Position numbers and translations under genes: made by a program. Source: Cytobacillus gottheilii (GTDB lineage: Bacteria; Bacillota; Bacilli; Bacillales; Cytobacillaceae). From it: 64,000 nucleotides of DNA. Location of the stretch: NCBI RefSeq assembly GCF_900166665.1, contig NZ_LT800494.1, positions 4,028,436 to 4,092,435 of the forward strand, read 5' to 3'. This document shows positions 8,893-17,091 of this stretch, piece by piece. How positions within the stretch are numbered: position 1 is the first letter of the stretch; every line of letters starts with the position of its first letter. The notes under the pieces are model-generated. The model did not search any database, was not told where the DNA came from, and saw only the letters and a list, made by a program, of their open reading frames with translations.

Positions 8893-11613
8893 TTACTGAT
8901 ATGGGATTTTTTCTTGGTTGGAAGAAATCATCCATTCATATTGTCTTAATCTCAAGTCAAAAAGAGTCAATGGATCACGATAGCGCTCTGGATGCTTTCT
9001 CATTTGTTCTAAACCATGAGCAGCACCTTCTATTGCGTCCTTTGTTTCGGTTACTGCTTCCCCTAAAATATCAAATGGCTGCCTAAAAAATATATTTATA
9101 TCTCTTTCTAATCCTTTTTCAAAAAGATCAAACGGCTGAATAAACCGCTCTGAAATTTGATTTGTAACTTCATAATAATCTTCATGTTCTATAAACTGTT
9201 TATATCTGTTATGAAGCATCGTTTTATTTTGCATTCCGCCAAAGAGTTTTCCTGCACTTTTCAATATAAATTGTGATGGTGAAAACTTTAAGAGAATATT
9301 CACCTGGTCAAAACGCACAGTTCCTCTTGTCATTCTGTCTGCATCTCTCGCCCAGTCTTCAAGCACTTTAAAGTCACATAGCAGCTGCAGCTTTTCTTCA
9401 TTATACATATCATTAAAGCCTTCCCCTATATCATCAAGAAAGCGCTGGCTTTCAGCTAGTTCAGCTTCACTGCTGACCATCCAATCTTTAAAACGATTAT
9501 GAAACTCCGGCATAACTTCCAGTTCGATAAACTGCTGGGCTTTTCGGTTCATCTCTTCATTCAATTCCACATGTATGCTGCCAAAATTACTGCTCTCTGT
9601 AATCAGCTCTGAACATTGTTTAAATATATCAGGGAGCTTAGACGTTATTTTATCCTTCATTTCATTTTTCAGCTGGCTAAATGCAGCTGTAATAGATTGC
9701 ACTTTTCCCTCTTCAGTGTCCTCAAGCTGATGAATAGCGCCTTTTAATTTTGCCTGCATTTCTTCATTCCAACTGATCTGTTCGACCAATGTGTTTTCCT
9801 TCTCACTTCTTTTCTCAAGCAGGTAATTGATTGATTTCCTTATATAGTAGAGCACTTTTTTGGTGCGTTCTTCTTCAAGGCTTCTTCCGCTAACTATTTG
9901 TCGAATAAATGCTCCTAGCTCTTCCATTTGATCCTGTCCCTGATAATGCAATGAAAATGAAAAGATAGATGCACTAGGAAAACTAGTGTATATTCTTTGA
10001 GCCGCTTCCTCTGCAGAATTTCGGGTCCCAAGCTCATCCTGCAGCAAAAGAAAATGTACTGGCAAATTGGGAGCCTTATTTTGTATTATTTCCACAGCCT
10101 CAACCTCATCCTTAGAAATTGAATGACTGACATCGATTACTAGCAGTATTTGATCCGCAAAATGCAAGTATTGCTGCAAATTTTTAGTCATTATATGCTG
10201 CTGATCTTTTGCATGAATAATAGCCGTCTGCTGCTGCTGAAGAAACGGAACTGGCATTTCTACATCAATCATCATCTGTTGCAGGCCGCCTCTATATTCT
10301 CGCATTTCTTCAATTGAATTTAACGGGATCATTTTGTCATCCATTATAGCTGTAAGTTTATTTTCTTCTGAGTACTTAATCATCACGGCACTGCTTTCAA
10401 GTTCACCAGCAAAGGGAAAGGATGTGATGGCTTCCAGAAATTCAGCTGCTGAGCTTTTTCCTGCCCCGGAAACAAGCAAATGCTGTTCATCCACATTGAG
10501 CAGCTCCCGTACCATCCATTTAAAGCGTTCCCCCATAAAGACACCATTTTCAGATGCCCAGGACATAAGGCTTTCAAACAAGGCAAATGCTGATTGGAGT
10601 CCGTCTTGCGTACGTAAGGTGTAACTTAATGTTTTTTCAGCTTGATAGATTGTTTCTTCGTCTACATCTGATGGAAATAATTCTTGCCATGCCAGCACAG
10701 CTGAAGCTGCCAATAAAGCGTGCGCTGAGGATGCCATGCTTAACCAGACTTTTAACGTATTCGGCATAAGATGAGCTATTTCACGCACTAAATATTTACC
10801 AGAGATCAGCTCTTTATATGCATCATAATAATGTTCCGAGAGTCTATTCCATGTATAGTTATCAGTAGTGTTTACATGGAGCATCATGTAATTTATTTCT
10901 TTTAAAAATGCAAAACGCAGGTCTTCTTTTTGCTGATAATGAAGAAATAGAGCAGATGCCAGCTGTTCAAACCTATTTTGATCAACTTCATATAGTGCCA
11001 TCATTGCTTCGTTATAATAACTAGGTTCAGTTTGCTTGGCTTTTCCATCTGCAATATACCTCTGCAGCACATCAAACCAGCTGACAGACCTGGTACGAAT
11101 TGATTCATCTGCAGCTAGCTGTAATGCATTGCGCCAATCCTGATGTTTTTCAAAAAACATTCGGGCAATCTCCGTGACATCTGGATAATCTGGATCCAAG
11201 GCAACTGCTTCCTTAATGGTTTCAACTGCTAATTCAAGTTTTCCACACTGTATGTATAAGGAAAATAATTGCAGCAGCACTTCCATTTTTAAAATAGTGG
11301 AATCTGTTTCAATCGTTTTGTATATATCTTCGGCCATTGACAGTAAATCAAGCTCAAAATAGGCATCCGCCATGTTTTTTTTCGCCCAAGGCTCTAGCTC
11401 ATTATTGATATTTTCCCATTTAAAAATGGCTGCCTCATAATCTTTATGAAGAAAGTAGAGTTCACCTTGTGCAAACCGAATTTGCGCTAAATCGGGAACC
11501 TCACTGCTTTGCTCTTCCATATACACTTCACCAAGAACCTTCAGCGGGTGTACTCCGTCATGACCATCCATAAATATCTCATAATATACTTTTTTCATTA
11601 ATTGCTTTTCCAA
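8893..11613 (-). CDS. TPR protein with degenerate dynamin-like GTPase domain
   Basis: About 906 residues, family not firmly recognised. The N-terminal third has TPR-like helical pairs (AQGELYFLHKDYEAAIFKWENI, ADAYFELDLLSMAEDIYK, LELAVETIKEAVALDPDYPD). The middle has the fold order of a dynamin-family GTPase: LLVSGAGKSSAAEFLEA resembles the G1 loop (SAGKSS). DVEMPVPF stands where DTPG is expected. ILLVIDVSHSISKDE matches the strand after G3, and FLLLQDELG replaces N/TKxD. The C-terminal third is helical with charged coils, as in dynamin stalks, plus a short amphipathic stretch. No signal peptide. G3 and G4 decay suggests a weak or inactive nucleotide switch. The TTG start at 11613 has GGAGG 11 nt upstream; an in-frame ATG at 11658 has no visible ribosome site. 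Confidence 0.7.
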   Translation of the reverse strand: MEKQLMKKVYYEIFMDGHDGVHPLKVLGEVYMEEQSSEVPDLAQIRFAQGELYFLHKDYEAAIFKWENINNELEPWAKKNMADAYFELDLLSMAEDIYKTIETDSTILKMEVLLQLFSLYIQCGKLELAVETIKEAVALDPDYPDVTEIARMFFEKHQDWRNALQLAADESIRTRSVSWFDVLQRYIADGKAKQTEPSYYNEAMMALYEVDQNRFEQLASALFLHYQQKEDLRFAFLKEINYMMLHVNTTDNYTWNRLSEHYYDAYKELISGKYLVREIAHLMPNTLKVWLSMASSAHALLAASAVLAWQELFPSDVDEETIYQAEKTLSYTLRTQDGLQSAFALFESLMSWASENGVFMGERFKWMVRELLNVDEQHLLVSGAGKSSAAEFLEAITSFPFAGELESSAVMIKYSEENKLTAIMDDKMIPLNSIEEMREYRGGLQQMMIDVEMPVPFLQQQQTAIIHAKDQQHIMTKNLQQYLHFADQILLVIDVSHSISKDEVEAVEIIQNKAPNLPVHFLLLQDELGTRNSAEEAAQRIYTSFPSASIFSFSLHYQGQDQMEELGAFIRQIVSGRSLEEERTKKVLYYIRKSINYLLEKRSEKENTLVEQISWNEEMQAKLKGAIHQLEDTEEGKVQSITAAFSQLKNEMKDKITSKLPDIFKQCSELITESSNFGSIHVELNEEMNRKAQQFIELEVMPEFHNRFKDWMVSSEAELAESQRFLDDIGEGFNDMYNEEKLQLLCDFKVLEDWARDADRMTRGTVRFDQVNILLKFSPSQFILKSAGKLFGGMQNKTMLHNRYKQFIEHEDYYEVTNQISERFIQPFDLFEKGLERDINIFFRQPFDILGEAVTETKDAIEGAAHGLEQMRKHPERYRDPLTLFDLRLRQYEWMISSNQEKIPYQ

Positions 11614-11745
11614 GTGTTCATCAACCTCCGCTATACATCTTTTTACGCACGGACTCATGTATCATATATATCTTGTATTCTATCAAAGAAATGACAAAGA
11701 TAAATGTCATTTCCCTATCAATTCAAAGACAATCTTATTAAGAAA

Positions 11746-11996
11746 AGCTGAAGCGCCTTGCTCAGATTAAAGAACGCTGACTAAAATCGCCACGTCCTGT
11801 GGCAACGTCTGCACAACCCACATCCTGTGGGCCCCAAGCTTAAAGACAAGATGGCAAGAAGGTTGTTCTTTACCTTCTGGACAGATTGGCTTAAGACCTC
11901 GAGGGGCTAGGCGCTGCAGCTAGACATGAAGAAAAGCGGAAGGCGCTTGCTCAGGGGCGACACCTCGAGCCCCTAGCGCCTGCAGCTAGACACTTC
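11746..11996. repeat. Tandem copies of a palindromic Bacillaceae repeat
   Basis: Two adjacent copies of an element beginning AAGC(T/G)GAAG(C/G)CGC(C/T)TTGCTCAG and ending GC(G/C)CTGCAGCTAGACA. The first (~11746-11926) is expanded by an internal segment with ACGTCCTGTGGCAACGT and CCACATCCTGTGGG hairpins. The second (~11934-11996) is compact. Both contain CTCGAGGGGCTAGGCGC or its complement, so each can fold back on itself. The rest of the 11659-12385 gap holds no gene. Confidence 0.65.
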
Positions 11997-12202
11997 CCTA
12001 ACCATAAACCTATACTTTAAAATGGAAGATTCTTTTGTAAGACAGGTTCTAGGAATATATCATTATCATATGATTAAAAGTAAGAAAAAGTATTCTATTA
12101 ATTTAAAATACCCAAGTATTGCCCTGCAAGTTATGTAAAAAATGCCTTATTATAAAAGAACGCATAGTATTTTCTTTTACCACTGTCTTTACTCATTAAA
12201 AC

Positions 12203-12228
12203 GTTTGAGAGGATCGAAGAAGCGGTAT
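12203..12228 (+). promoter_or_regulatory. Possible sigma-B-like promoter upstream of ypuA
   Basis: GTTTGA (12203-12208), 14 bp, CGGTAT (12223-12228) matches the sigma-B consensus at 10 of 12 positions. It lies about 160 bp upstream of the ypuA start, so it would give a long leader. Weak evidence. Confidence 0.3.
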
Positions 12229-12385
12229 AAATCATATATATCATACTCACTTTGTTCCTGAATTACGACAGTTCGGATGATTTTACGTACCTTTTTCCCA
12301 ACAGAAAATATGATAAATGAAACTTTTATCATACAAAGACGTCTATATCATATAGCTCAAAATTATGAATAAGGAGTTAACTAAC

Positions 12386-13297
12386 ATGAAGAATTCAAAA
12401 AAATGGCTGTCTGCATTTGCAGCCCTATCTCTTGCTTTTAGCATAAATGGAACAGCTTTTGCGGCAAACGGAAATGAAAAAGAGAGCATTAATGAAAAGT
12501 TTGGCCTGCCTATCGCCGTTTATGGTGAAGCCTTAACTGCTGCTCAAAAAGAAGAAACACGCAGCCTGCTAAACATTAATGACCCTGAAATGGTGGAAGA
12601 AATTACGGTAACAGCTGAGGACATCGTTTATTATATTAAAGGAGATCCTCACTCTAATATGTATTCTTCGGCTAAAATTACACGCAAGGAAACGGGCGAA
12701 GGTGTCGTCATTAATCAAGTGACACCAGAGAATATTACTGAAGTTTCCGATGAAATGTATGCAAATGCTCTTTTAACAGCTGGCATTGAAGATGCAGTTG
12801 TAGATATTGCCTCCCCAGTTAAAGTAAGCGGACATTCTGCATTAGTTGGAATTTACAAAGCATATGATCAAGGTGAGGGCACTGCTCTTAATCAGGATCG
12901 TACCGAAGTTGCTAACGAAGAACTCAGTATTGCCACAAAGCTAGCTGGTCAAGAAGGAATGGATCAGGATAAAGTATCTGAGCTTCTGACAGAAATAAAG
13001 ACCGCTATCGCTGAACAAAACCCGGCGACAAAAGAAGATATTCAGCAAATCATCGACGAACAGCTAAAGACACTTGAAGTATCATTAAGCGAAGAAGATC
13101 GACAGCTTCTGGTCGACTTGTTTGAAAGAATGCGTGAACTGAACATCAATTTTGATAATGTTAAAAGCCAGCTCGAGGACTTAGCCAATGATGTAAAAAC
13201 GAAAATTGAAGAAGCAGTTGGAGACAAAGGATTCCTTCAAGCGGTGTCTGACTTCTTTAAGAACCTTATTGATTCAATAAAAAGCATTTTTTCATAA
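12386..13297 (+). CDS. ypuA: YpuA-like secreted DUF1002 protein
   Basis: Exported protein of the DUF1002 family (B. subtilis YpuA); molecular role unknown. Residues 1-26 form a clear signal peptide: KNSKK positive region, hydrophobic core, AFA cleavage site before Ala27. The mature chain carries the family hallmarks FGLPIAVYGEALTAAQKEE near the N-terminus and a central CDS-like SSAKITRKETGEGVVI block, then a helical, acidic C-terminus (DEQLKTLEVSLSEEDRQLLVDLFERM). Length 303 is close to YpuA. The start at 12386 is supported by AAGGAG 9 nt upstream; an ATG 21 nt earlier would put that site inside the gene. Monocistronic, with its own terminator. Confidence 0.88.
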   Translation: MKNSKKWLSAFAALSLAFSINGTAFAANGNEKESINEKFGLPIAVYGEALTAAQKEETRSLLNINDPEMVEEITVTAEDIVYYIKGDPHSNMYSSAKITRKETGEGVVINQVTPENITEVSDEMYANALLTAGIEDAVVDIASPVKVSGHSALVGIYKAYDQGEGTALNQDRTEVANEELSIATKLAGQEGMDQDKVSELLTEIKTAIAEQNPATKEDIQQIIDEQLKTLEVSLSEEDRQLLVDLFERMRELNINFDNVKSQLEDLANDVKTKIEEAVGDKGFLQAVSDFFKNLIDSIKSIFS

Positions 13298-13312
13298 AGC
13301 ACGGACAAACAT

Positions 13313-13345
13313 TGCCTGGGGACTTTTTTCTCCAGGCTTCTTTGT
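13313..13345 (+). terminator. Terminator after ypuA
   Basis: GCCTGGGGA / TCTCCAGGC stem (13314-13322 and 13329-13337, one G-U pair) followed by TTCTTTGTCT. It lies 16 nt after the ypuA stop. Confidence 0.65.
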
Positions 13346-13462
13346 CTATAATAAGGAAAGGAAAAGGTCCTATGTGATTCGGAGGACGGCGAACCCCTGA
13401 TTCGTTATAATATTGTACAGTGAGAAAGCCACATTGAAATAGAAAGCCAAAAATAAAAATGG

Positions 13463-13490
13463 CTGAATGCTTTATTTCTTGCGATATAAT
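13463..13490 (+). promoter_or_regulatory. Promoter abutting the glnS start
   Basis: A perfect TATAAT (13485-13490) with a weak -35 CTGAAT (13463-13468, 16-bp spacer). Only 9 bp separate the -10 box from the ATG at 13500, so transcription from it would give a nearly leaderless mRNA for that start. Another TATAAT lies near 13410. Confidence 0.45.
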
Positions 13491-13499
13491 CATTAAAAT

Positions 13500-15200
13500 A
13501 TGGATAACTACTTAAATAGAGAGGCTGATCCGAGTTTGGAACATAATTCAAATTTTATTCGAACCATTATAAAAGGAGACCTTGAATCCGGGAAACACAA
13601 TAAAGTGATTACTCGTTTCCCTCCTGAGCCTAATGGCTACTTACATATCGGTCATGCAAAATCAATTATTATTAATTTTGGATTGGCAGATGACTTTAAC
13701 GGAAAGACCAATTTACGCTTTGATGATACCAATCCGCTGAAAGAAGATCAGGAATATGTCGATGCTATTCAAGAAGATGTCAAATGGCTTGGCTATGAGT
13801 GGGACGACCTCCGATATGCATCTGATTACTTTGATGAAATGTATCAGCGCGCCGTTCTATTGATTAATAAAGGCAAAGCGTACGTAGATGACTTGAACCA
13901 AGAACAAATTCGTGAGTACCGCGGAACTTTGACAGAGCCTGGAAAAGAAAGCCCTTATCGAAATCGTTCGGTTGAAGAAAACTTATCATTATTTGAGCAG
14001 ATGAAAAACGGAGAGTTCCAAAACGGTGAAAAAGTGCTTCGCGCGAAAATTGATATGACTTCACCTAACTTAAACATGCGAGATCCTGTCATTTATCGGA
14101 TTTCACATGCTACCCATCATAACACAGGCGATCAATGGTGCATCTATCCGATGTATGCTTTTGCACATCCCTTGGAGGATGCAATCGAAGATGTCACGCA
14201 CTCACTTTGTACAACAGAATTTGAGGATCAGCGTCCATTATATAATTGGGTGGTACAAGAATGCGAAATGGAAAGCCAGCCTCAGCAAATTGAATTTGGC
14301 CGTTTGAACTTAACCAACACGGTTATGAGTAAACGGAAGCTAAAGCTTCTTGTTGACGAAGGAATTACCGATGGCTGGGATGATCCCCGTATGCCGACGA
14401 TCTCCGGTTTAAGAAGAAAAGGCTTTACACCTGAAGCTATCAGAGAGTTTGTCAAAGAAACCGGCGTGTCCAAAGGCAGCGGTGCGGTAGATGAGGCAAT
14501 GCTGGAGCATTATGTGCGTGAGGATTTGAAATTAAAGTCTCCTCGTACGATGGGTGTGCTTCGTCCATTGAAGGTTGTTATTACAAACTACCCTGAAGGC
14601 GAAAGTGAAATGCTTGAAGCGGAAATCAATCCTGAAAATCCTGAAATGGGCATGCGCCAAGTTCCATTTTCACGAGAAATATACATTGAACAGGATGACT
14701 TTATGGAGGATCCTCCGAAAAAGTACTTCCGTCTCTTCCCTGGCAATGAAGTGCGCTTAAAGCATGCGTATTTTATTAAATGCCATGACGTCATTAAGGA
14801 TGACGAGGGGAATGTCGTTGAGATCCATTGCACATATGATCCTGAAACGAAAAGCGGAACTGGCTTTACAGGCCGTAAAGTAAAAGGCACAATACATTGG
14901 GTCGATGCAAACAGTGCGATCCCTGCAGAATTTCGTTTGTACGAGCCGCTTGTTCTCGACGAAGTGATGAAAGCAGCTGAAGAAGAAGGCGAAGATAAAA
15001 CGTTCCTTGATTATATTAATCCAAATTCAATTGAGATTATTAAAGGATATATTGAACCAAATATGGAAAATGTTCAGCACCAGGACAAATTCCAATTCTT
15101 CCGCCACGGCTACTTCAATGTTGATCCAAAACATTCGGAGCCAGGAAACATTGTGTTTAACAGAATTGTTTCACTGAAGAGTTCATTTAAGTTAAAATAA
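13500..15200 (+). CDS. glnS: Glutaminyl-tRNA synthetase (GlnRS)
   Basis: Charges tRNA-Gln directly with glutamine. Class I synthetase, 566 residues, close to the E. coli length. It has the HIGH region ([18 protein letters not shown]), the KMSKS equivalent ([11 protein letters not shown]), [12 protein letters not shown] and [24 protein letters not shown] of the catalytic core, then the beta-barrel anticodon-binding domain ending at [10 protein letters not shown]. No YqeY domain is fused at the C-terminus. Most Bacillota make Gln-tRNA by GatCAB transamidation, so this gene is probably a lateral acquisition in the lineage. The ATG at 13500 has no Shine-Dalgarno; a TTG at 13536 has GAGAGG 11 nt upstream and would begin just before the conserved NFIR segment, so the start is uncertain. 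Confidence 0.95.
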   Translation: MDNYLNREADPSLEHNSNFIRTIIKGDLESGKHNKVITRFPPEPNGYLHIGHAKSIIINFGLADDFNGKTNLRFDDTNPLKEDQEYVDAIQEDVKWLGYEWDDLRYASDYFDEMYQRAVLLINKGKAYVDDLNQEQIREYRGTLTEPGKESPYRNRSVEENLSLFEQMKNGEFQNGEKVLRAKIDMTSPNLNMRDPVIYRISHATHHNTGDQWCIYPMYAFAHPLEDAIEDVTHSLCTTEFEDQRPLYNWVVQECEMESQPQQIEFGRLNLTNTVMSKRKLKLLVDEGITDGWDDPRMPTISGLRRKGFTPEAIREFVKETGVSKGSGAVDEAMLEHYVREDLKLKSPRTMGVLRPLKVVITNYPEGESEMLEAEINPENPEMGMRQVPFSREIYIEQDDFMEDPPKKYFRLFPGNEVRLKHAYFIKCHDVIKDDEGNVVEIHCTYDPETKSGTGFTGRKVKGTIHWVDANSAIPAEFRLYEPLVLDEVMKAAEEEGEDKTFLDYINPNSIEIIKGYIEPNMENVQHQDKFQFFRHGYFNVDPKHSEPGNIVFNRIVSLKSSFKLK

Positions 15201-15209
15201 CTGCAATTA

Positions 15210-15258
15210 AAAAGAAGGTAATCCCCTGATACTGCCGAGGGGTTACCTTCTTTTTTTA
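15210..15258 (+). terminator. Strong terminator after glnS
   Basis: A 15-bp perfect stem AAGAAGGTAATCCCC / GGGGTTACCTTCTT (about 15212-15226 and 15237-15252) with an eight-T tail. The minus-strand MPG gene ends just to the right. Confidence 0.9.
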
Positions 15259-15316
15259 TACGTTCAAAAGCAGTGTGGTGATAATTCAATGCAGCCGCTG
15301 AATGGATGAAGTTCTC

Positions 15317-15928
15317 TTATGACCAGCCATAATTCCTATTATCCCAGTCTTTTTTCGGCAGCCCTGAGACAAAAGGGTTGCCTTTTACATAATATCGAAG
15401 CAGTGCCGATGTCCATATTCCTTTATTTGGAATACCAATACGAGCGGTCTCAACGATTTCCAATGGTGTTTTACTATCTGCCTCATGAATTAATAATTCG
15501 CAAGACCCGATATTCTGACCGTCTAATGCTTTTGTAATCTCTATAGCTTTTGTTAGTTTCCCCGGACCATTACTGACTTGTACACCGGTATGATTTCTAT
15601 TTCGCTCCATTAGTTCTATTCCCTCTGCCGGTTCAATCGCTCTTATTAAAACAGCCTGGGGATCATCTTCTTCTTTTGTCACAATGTTTAACATATGGTG
15701 AGTATGCATGGTGTATATGTAGATCGTACCGCCTATTTGGTACATAGAGTTTACTTTCGGCGTACGCCTTCCGTTAAAGGTGTGGCATGCCTCATCACTA
15801 ACACCTATATACGCTTCCGTTTCTGTAATATAACCGCTGTAGACCTTTGTTCCAATTCTATGAATAAGTTTTTTGCCGAGCAGCTTTTTTGCCACTTCTT
15901 CTGTGGAACTATTTACAAAATCAATCAT
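15317..15928 (-). CDS. DNA-3-methyladenine glycosylase (AAG/MPG family)
   Basis: Base-excision repair enzyme that removes alkylated purines such as 3-methyladenine. About 203 residues with family blocks: LLGKKLIHRIGTKVYSGYITETEAYIG (GluxTEAY carries the catalytic Glu), DEACHTFNGRRTPKVNSMY, GTIYIYTMHTHHMLNIVT, VLIRAIEPAEG and SNGPGKLTKAIEI. The family is the eukaryotic-type AAG fold shared with B. subtilis YxlJ. The start at 15928 (MIDFV) has AAAGGTGG 5 nt upstream; the next ATG, six codons earlier, would swallow that site. Single gene, convergent with glnS. Confidence 0.93.
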   Translation of the reverse strand: MIDFVNSSTEEVAKKLLGKKLIHRIGTKVYSGYITETEAYIGVSDEACHTFNGRRTPKVNSMYQIGGTIYIYTMHTHHMLNIVTKEEDDPQAVLIRAIEPAEGIELMERNRNHTGVQVSNGPGKLTKAIEITKALDGQNIGSCELLIHEADSKTPLEIVETARIGIPNKGIWTSALLRYYVKGNPFVSGLPKKDWDNRNYGWS

Positions 15929-16044
15929 AGAATCCACCTTTCGCATCCTTTTAGACTTAGTATTCCTTTTTTGGTCTTCAATTAAGCTATTTTGGTTCGT
16001 TTATTTGTTTAAATACGTGGAGTATCCTCTTTTATATTCGGTTT

Positions 16045-16212
16045 CCTATCAAAATTTATGATCATCCTATCAAACTATTTCTGTTTCCTATCAAACTCCC
16101 TCGATTTCCTATCAAACTATTTCTGTTTCCTATCAAACTCCCTCGATTTCCTATCAAATTTTCCGATTTTCCTATCAAACTTCTTCCTTTACCTATCAAA
16201 TGCCTTCTTTTA
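16045..16212. repeat. Tandem array of eight 21-bp units
   Basis: Eight head-to-tail 21-bp units, each starting CCTATCAAA on the plus strand (16045, 16066, 16087, 16108, 16129, 16150, 16171, 16192). Units 2-5 alternate two subtypes (CTATTTCTG / CTCCCTCGA), giving a 42-bp higher-order repeat. The last three units are more diverged. Read on the minus strand it encodes a heptapeptide repeat LIGNR(G/N)S in an ORF from 16277 to 16062, but that ORF lacks a well-placed ribosome site and stops within the array. Confidence 0.85.
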
Positions 16213-16249
16213 ACCATTCTTAAGGTCACTTCTCCTTTAATAAGCAAAT

Positions 16250-16281
16250 GAAAAAAACGGATGCGATTAATTCGCACCCGT
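16250..16281 (-). terminator. Terminator of the glpP-ugp-GDPD operon
   Basis: ACGGATGCG (16257-16265) / CGCACCCGT (16273-16281), one mismatch, followed by TTTTTTTC on the minus strand. It lies directly after the GDPD stop codon. Confidence 0.8.
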
Positions 16282-16286
16282 CTACA

Positions 16287-17015
16287 TTAGTTATTCATAA
16301 AACGCTCTGGAAAATCACTCATAATAACTTCAACGCCAGCTTCAAGAAGCGGATTTTGCTCGTGCGGATCATTTACCGTATATACCCGCAATGGAAAGCC
16401 CCTGTCTAGAGCCTGCTGGCCAAACGGAGACAGAGCAAACTCCGGCTGGCAATGGATTGCGTTAGCACCGATTTTTTTGGCCATTTCAACCGCATTTTCT
16501 GGAATCCCTATAATTAAATAGCCGATATCGATTGTTTTATGAAGTGAGCGAACTTTTTTTAAACTTTCAGGATTAAAAGATGAAATGATGATCCGCTCTT
16601 CCAATTTATACTGCTCTATTAACTTGAGAACCTTTTCTTCCATTCCTTCATAGCGCAGCTGATCATTTTTTAGCTCAATATTAATAACCAATTCATTGCC
16701 GGGCATACTAGCCCAGTCAAACACGTTTTTTAATGTTGGAATGGATGAGCCCTTAAACTTTGATGAAAACCAGCTTCCTGCATCAAATCTTTTTAACTGA
16801 TCGTATGAAAAGTCTTGAATATAGCCGATTCCGTCAGTTGTTCGATCAATCTGCTCATCATGTATAACTGCAAGCTCGCCATCCTTTGTGAGCTGGACAT
16901 CCAATTCTATCCCTGCAGCCCCTGATTGCAATGCAGCTTCAAAAGCCTCCATTGTATTTTCAGGATAATCACCACTTACACCACGATGGGCAAAAATAGA
17001 AGCTTGCTTAGTCAC
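16287..17015 (-). CDS. ugpQ: Cytoplasmic glycerophosphodiester phosphodiesterase
   Basis: Hydrolyses glycerophosphodiesters (deacylated phospholipids) to sn-glycerol-3-phosphate and alcohol. 242-residue GDPD domain with no signal peptide, so it acts inside the cell like UgpQ. Metal and catalytic residues are in AHRGVSGDYPENT, GIELDVQLTKDGELAVIHDEQ and DRTTDG. NIELKN and SSFNPESLKKV are further family blocks. The GTG start has GGAGG about 8 nt upstream. It is the last gene of the minus-strand glpP-ugpCAEB operon, which fits uptake of diesters followed by internal cleavage. Confidence 0.93.
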   Translation of the reverse strand: MTKQASIFAHRGVSGDYPENTMEAFEAALQSGAAGIELDVQLTKDGELAVIHDEQIDRTTDGIGYIQDFSYDQLKRFDAGSWFSSKFKGSSIPTLKNVFDWASMPGNELVINIELKNDQLRYEGMEEKVLKLIEQYKLEERIIISSFNPESLKKVRSLHKTIDIGYLIIGIPENAVEMAKKIGANAIHCQPEFALSPFGQQALDRGFPLRVYTVNDPHEQNPLLEAGVEVIMSDFPERFMNN

Positions 17016-17091
17016 ATGAATTTCCTCCCTGTCATCGGCATGACTGCTTTTATTTAATGCATCTGTATTTATGTTATTAGATTTATTTTTA

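Noticed and set aside
13346..13499. T-box leader before glnS.
   Set aside because: No GGTGGNACCGCG-type T-box or terminator/antiterminator pair is present.
16045..16212. CRISPR array.
   Set aside because: The 21-bp period leaves only ~12 bp of variable sequence between 9-bp constant parts, and two variants simply alternate; no cas genes nearby.
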